Of a stretch of DNA of 64,000 nt, positions 59,497 to 64,000 are shown piece after piece. Source of the DNA: Termitomyces sp. T153 (taxonomy: Eukaryota > Basidiomycota > Agaricomycetes > Agaricales > Lyophyllaceae); NCBI GenBank assembly GCA_018296165.2, contig JACKQL020000003.1:496001-560000 (forward strand), given 5' to 3'. A program made the position numbers and the translations under genes. The notes below the pieces were generated by a model. The model did not search any database. It had not been told where the DNA came from and saw only the letters and a program-made list of their open reading frames with translations. Position 1 is the first letter of the stretch. The number at the start of each line of letters is the position of its first letter.

Positions 59497-59848
59497 TGTT
59501 GGAACTAGGACTATAGCAGCAATACTGGATGTGACCAACACCTAGAATAACACGTTGTAAGTCTTTCAATCCTCAGAACGTATAAACGGAACTGTATTTG
59601 TATGTACCTAGAATAACACGTTGTAAGTCTTTCAATCTAGGTACTAGCGTATTAGTATATGTGAGTGTAAGTAATTCTATGAGTAACGCACCCTCAGAAC
59701 GTATAAACGGAACTGAGGGTGCTGGTAATGTGTGGCTGTATATATACGAGGTCGGACAAAACAACTGTGCCACTGAGGGTGGCCACGGTGCCTGTGTTCG
59801 CGGTATCTTCTGTGTCGTCACACATATCACACCCGCAACACTCTAACA
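59497..59848 (-). repeat. Copia 5' LTR (352 bp)
   Basis: Same ends and length as the 3' LTR. A TATA-like tatatata lies at about 59,739-59,746 and would drive minus-strand transcription of the element. The bases just inside the LTR (ggttatgggcc on the minus strand) should contain the primer-binding site, but I cannot match them to a tRNA by eye. Confidence 0.92.
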
Positions 59849-60679
59849 CCATTCATCCTCAGCAGGATTGTGCCCATTGTTTGTAGAAGCCAAAAGCAGA
59901 CTGCTGGGTAGGACACCAGAACTGAGATATAGGTACTTCCCAAACAACCAACCATGTACATGGAAACAGATTGAGGATGGAGGCCTAGCAAATGTGGCCA
60001 GAAGACTGGGATATTAGAGTGGACTAGTAGGGGGGGCAATCAGAGGGATAACCTTTAGAGGTGTAGGACAGGAGAGGCTAGTGAGATGGATGAGGGAACA
60101 AGGAGAGGGCTTGGAAATGGAGGAAGTAGGGAGGCAGGCAGGCATGGGGGAGGCAGAAGGAGAAGCCAGCAGAACACAAAAAGGTATGCAAACAACACCA
60201 GACCAATTCAGTTGGGGCAGTGGCCTGTCAAACACACAAGAAGGCCCAAAGATGCACAAGGGAAACAACAGGCCTTCCACTGGGACAAGGAGGTGGAAAA
60301 TTTGTTGGGATCTATTGAGGCAATGAAGGAAAAAGCAGAGCAGCTCCTCCAACAATTATCTCAATGAGACAGGAAACAGAGGGAGGAAGCAGGGAGGAAG
60401 GAGAGGCAAGGAGAATGCTCTGAATCTGGCAGTTGAACACAAATAAATTGTTCAGGAAAGAAATAGAGCAGATGTGTGGGTGGGGGACTTACAACCATCA
60501 TGGTTCCATGTGGGACAACTTGCAAGATCACAGCAGAGGAGCTGATAGCCATGTTGACAAGGCAATAAATGGTTATGGTGCCCAGACCAGGTGTTCCAAT
60601 GGCTGGAGGAAATGGTCACAAAGAATCTGACAAGGCCAGATAATGTCTTTATTACTCACAGCTTGAAAGAACAGGTGGC
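59849..60679 (+). mobile_element. Old LINE, distal ORF1 and linker
   Basis: After the copia element the LINE resumes with CPLFVEAKSRLLGRTPELRY and RYFPNNQPCTWKQIEDG. A Gly/Arg/Gln-rich stretch follows (60,081-60,370), with a probable coiled coil (EAMKEKAEQLLQQLSQ). Frames are interrupted. The segment ends at the solo LTR2 insertion. Confidence 0.6.
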
Positions 60680-61799
60680 TGTCAGGTTCCACTGACCATG
60701 GGGGCTCAGCTACACTGGGCAAATCCTTACTAGGCAGATGTGATGTCCTACATTGATAACTGGGCATTCAGAGAAGGTCTAGACATTGGGGACTTGTGAG
60801 GATAAGCAATGGGGAGTGATCTGAGCAAGTCCGGGGTGGTCTGAAGAGGTCTAGGATGAGTTGTGGGGAAGGGGCCAGGCTTGATGGGGTGCCAGGTACA
60901 AGTCTGGAAGTGAGTATTAGGGGTGCAGGGCAAATGGAGGCTACACAAGCAATAGATGTGGGGCTGGAGTTTGATGGGAGATCAATGGAAGTTGATAGTT
61001 TTTGGAGCTGAGCAAATAGCAAGGTCCAGAGTTGGTTCAAAGAATGTTTGGATTTGTAATTGTAAGCACAGAGTTCATGAAGGCATTAGGGTTGAAAGGA
61101 CTTGAGCACAATAACAAAAATGGAGTTGAACAAGACAAGACGGAGTCAAGACAAGATTGAGACAAAAACAAAAATAGATTTGAGCAGAGGTACAAAACAA
61201 TTTCAAGAACAATAATGGAAATAGAGACAAGACAAGACTGAGAGACTGAGAGAAAGGGAAATGTAATATGGAACACCAAACATGAGACAGAAACAATCAG
61301 ATCATAGGTAATGTTAAGCAATATCAAGACTAGAGTACAAGGAGCTACTCTATGACTTATATACTGACTACTGGAGAGCTCTGGGGAACAGCGGGTGTGG
61401 CAGCAGGGCTCAACAGAGCCAAGCAGGGTCGACACGTGTTGGTTGTGATTAGGAGATGGGCTACAGTGATATTCTGATGGGATCAATTGAGGATGTGGGC
61501 TGTTTTGGGGTTGTCATGATGCTCTGGAGTAGGTCAGGTAAATCAGGGAGAGGAGTTGGTGACATGTGTCAGAGTTAGGAACAGTTCAGGAGAGTCAAGA
61601 AAAGCATTGATGGCTACAGAGAAGGTGTTGGAGTTAGCCAGGGGGCTGTCGGGGTTTGCCAGAGAAGTGTTGGAGTTGTCTGGAGTGGGTGACATGGATG
61701 GGTGAGGGTTGGGAAAGTCAAAGGGGGAGATGGGGGTGAACTCTGAGAAAGTGAGGTGGCTGGAAACAAGGTCCAGGGTTCTGGAAACAGGTCATGACA
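60680..61799 (-). repeat. Solo LTR2 with GTGGC target duplication
   Basis: 1,120 bp on the minus strand. It starts TGTCATGACC at 61,799 and ends GGAACCTGACA at 60,680, matching the 5' LTR2 at 12,444-13,575. GTGGC stands at 60,675-60,679 and again at 61,800-61,804. It is CpG-poor compared with the 12,444 copy, hence older. It separates LINE ORF1 from the endonuclease. Confidence 0.92.
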
Positions 61800-61804
61800 G
61801 TGGC

Positions 61805-62130
61805 TAGATGTGAGGTGCTGAGAATTGAAGCACTGCCAAATACAGACCATCTCCCAATCATCACAACATTTGACTTGATAACAGTGGCAAGAGGAGAGGA
61901 GGAGGGACTTCAGGAAGGTGAAGTGGAAGGAGTTTGGAGAAAAGCTGGGGAGGCAGCTGGTAGGAGTAGACACAGGAAGGATAGAATGGAGGGAAGAGGT
62001 GAAGAGGCAGTTGGATGAGGTGATGGGGGCATTGAAAAGAACAGTGAAGGTTGCAGTGCCAAGAGAGGGGAGACAAATTATGCAAAGAGATGGTGGACTG
62101 TCTGAAATGAGGATGAAGGCAAAGGCACTG
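61805..62130 (+). mobile_element. Old LINE, endonuclease C-terminal part
   Basis: The frame at 61,794-62,018 reads ALPNTDHLPIITTFDLIT, where TDHLPI corresponds to the SDH-type catalytic histidine end of the endonuclease/exonuclease/phosphatase fold. The charged linker toward RT follows (EWREEVKRQLDEVMGALKRT). Most of the endonuclease N-terminus is not recognisable. Confidence 0.7.
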
Positions 62131-62437
62131 GGCAGAGGGAGATTCAAAAAGAATAAGTCTAAGGATTCTCAATGCCAGTGTTTAGAAAATTTACCTTAGA
62201 GCTTCTGGAAAAAACACTCAACAACAACCAAATCCAGAATCCAATCCCAAAACAGAAATTCATTGTAAATGGCCTCAATCTCCAGACTCACAGCATGTGA
62301 ACATGTACAAATATGACCAAAAGATAGCCCTTGCTTGGTTGAAAGTACTTGTGATGAGAAGATGGGAGGTTGACAATGAATGGCAGGCTTGGAATCAGGA
62401 AACAATCTAAGGGCCTGGTGAGAGCAGTCCCCTGACA
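62131..62437 (-). repeat. Truncated LTR, same family as 53,362-53,916
   Basis: The minus strand starts TGTCAGGGGACTGCTC at 62,437 and shares the family's TTTGGTTGTTGTTGAG and AATCTCCCTCTGCC blocks. It lacks part of the 5' region and the last about 100 bp. It lies inside the LINE between endonuclease and RT. Confidence 0.8.
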
Positions 62438-63534
62438 GCCCCATCAGGCAGAGAGGGAGAAGAAGGGGAGGAAGGAGAGGGGGAGGGGGAGGAGAGAGAA
62501 CCAGCTTTTGAATGGGGAACTATAACAGATAAGGAGATCTAATTGGCCATAGCCAAGCTGAAGCCCCACAAAGCACCAGAAAGTGGGATACCAAATGTTG
62601 TGCTAATGAAGACCAGGTGTATGATTGTACCATATCTGGGACCCATTTTCAGAGCTACATTCAGGCACAAGATATACCTACCCACAGAGGTGGAGGGTCT
62701 TTAGGACAGTGGTGCTGTGCAAACTGAGAGGAGATGATTATAGCAATTCAAACTCTTACTGACCAATTGCATTACTCAACATGATCACAAAAGTACTGTT
62801 GTCATGTGTCAAGACAAAGTTAGTACACCATGTAGAGAAGGCAAACTTGTTACTGAAGTACCAATTTAGAGGAAGACCTGGGAGGTCCATAACAGATTCT
62901 CTCCAGGTGTCAATGACATTCATTAAGAATGCTTAGAGATGGGGGAAGGAGGTGGTGGTGATTTTCATGGATGTGAAAGAAGCATTTCCTGATATGGTCC
63001 CAGGAGTGCTGGCAAAGGAGATGAGGAGGGGAGGTGGTTGAGTGGTTTGAGAGAAAGTTGGAAGGGAGAAGGATGGTGATCACCTTTGATAATTACATGT
63101 CAAGCACAATGCCTGTGGAGAGCAGGCTGGATCAGGACTGAAACATGCCAGGGTTATGTTATAATTTCTACAATGCAGGACAGATTGAGGGAGCAAGACA
63201 GGAAGAGGGAACTGGTGGGATCTTTTGCAGATGATGCATATGTGGTGGCCAAGGAGAACAACATGGAAGAAGCAGCTAAGAAGGTGGAAGGACATGATGT
63301 AGTGGAGAAAAGAGGCAAGTAAGTGGGTGAGGACACACTATTTGATATACAAGATCAAGAAATTTATGGGGATGGGCTTTTCAAGGAGAAGGGAGGGAGA
63401 TGAGAGGAGGGGGAGCAAACTAACAACTAGACCAATAATTACTATCAATAGCACAAGGATAAAGATGGAGATGTCTCACAGATTTCTTAGAGTCATCCAG
63501 GACCAAGAACAACAGAGGCTATGCAAGTGAGGGG
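62438..63534 (+). mobile_element. Old LINE, reverse transcriptase part
   Basis: Shifting frames give LINE RT landmarks: IAKLKPHKAPESGIPNVV near 62,550, VVVIFMDVKEAFPDMVPGVL near 62,960 and the catalytic block GSFADDAYVVAKENN near 63,220, where FADD takes the place of YxDD. Stops are frequent, so the copy is dead. It ends against an LTR2 fragment. Confidence 0.8.
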
Positions 63535-64000
63535 AGTGGGGCCAGAGTTTGATGGGGGATCAATTAATGATGATGGGTTCTGGGGTTGATCATAGGACAA
63601 GTCCAGAGTTAGTTATGAATGTTTGAGGGTTGTAAACATATGTGCAAAGTTTATAACAGTGTTAGAGTTGAAAGGGACTTAGGCACAATAAAGGGAACAG
63701 AGACAAATGAGATGAGACAGAGTTGAGGCAAGAATGAATAGATTGAAATGGAGATACAAGACTATAATGAGGCAAAGATAGAGATTGAGATACAACCAGG
63801 AGACAGATAAAACCAGGAGACTGAGATAAGACTGGGAGACTGAGATAAGAGACAAAACATAACAAGAAACACAAAACACAGGTAACCAAATAAAGCAATA
63901 TCAAGACTAGAGTAAGGGATACTACTCTATGACTTATATACTAACTACTGGAACTCCTCTGGAGATAGCAGGTCTAGTGGCAGGGCTCATCAGGGCCACA
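63535..64000 (-). repeat. LTR2-like fragment running off the window
   Basis: It matches the middle part of LTR2 on the minus strand (ggccagagtttgatggg, then the GA-rich stretch, then tatcaagactagagta and ctctatgacttatatact). It is truncated on the left at about 63,535 and continues beyond 64,000. Confidence 0.8.

Larger units (their letters stand above)
54218..59848 (-). mobile_element. Near-complete Ty1/copia element with CCATT duplication
   Basis: 5,631 bp with two 352-bp LTRs, flanked by CCATT at 54,213-54,217 and 59,849-59,853. It is transcribed on the minus strand: 5' LTR 59,497-59,848, coding 59,267-54,621, polypurine tract aaggaggag (plus-strand 54,570-54,578), 3' LTR 54,218-54,569. 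The LTRs differ at only about three positions. CpG is abundant, in contrast to the LINE it sits in. It interrupts LINE ORF1. One frame runs the whole length except for two stop codons, so the insertion is young but this copy is probably not autonomous. Confidence 0.95.

Overview
The window looks like an Agaricomycete (mushroom-forming basidiomycete) chromosome. Host genes carry many 45-60 nt GT-AG introns. The gene families are typical of that group: F-box proteins with an N-terminal LPPELL-type box, AIG1/septin-like P-loop GTPases, an agaricomycete-type kinase, Nup54 and a GH47 alpha-mannosidase. They sit between dense retroelement blocks. A CxxC/coiled-coil protein captured by one LTR element resembles a family I associate with Boletales, so that order is possible but unproven.

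Region 1 (1-28,000) is a retroelement cluster. A decayed Ty3/gypsy chromovirus array on the minus strand (2,340-11,471) is split by a Ty1/copia element (4,450-8,706). A larger, CpG-richer LTR element follows (12,444-18,745, called LTR2 here). It has no recognisable gag-pol but carries an antisense cysteine-rich coiled-coil pseudogene. Two more gypsy bodies follow on the plus strand (18,746-25,669), mirroring the left array. Solo LTR pieces and a minus-strand gag-protease fragment close the cluster.

Region 2 (28,000-51,400) is the host gene island. In order it holds: a Kelch-like protein, a universal stress protein, GH47 mannosidase (minus), a P-loop GTPase, an LRR/F-box-like protein, two MITE-like repeats, an F-box protein, a second GTPase of the same family (minus), Nup54, a short recent LINE insertion with a 136-bp target duplication, a small protein of unknown function (minus), and a protein kinase. 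Exon structures below were derived by matching reading frame, splice signals and family motifs. Exon lengths sum to a whole number of codons in every gene.

Region 3 (52,300-64,000) is one old LINE (ORF1, endonuclease, reverse transcriptase) broken by a stack of later insertions: a solo LTR with duplication CAGAC, a near-complete 5.6-kb copia element with duplication CCATT, a solo LTR2 with duplication GTGGC, and two further LTR fragments.

The host genes do not form one pathway. The most coherent stories are the element nesting order, the antisense gene in LTR2, and the shared exon design of the two GTPases.
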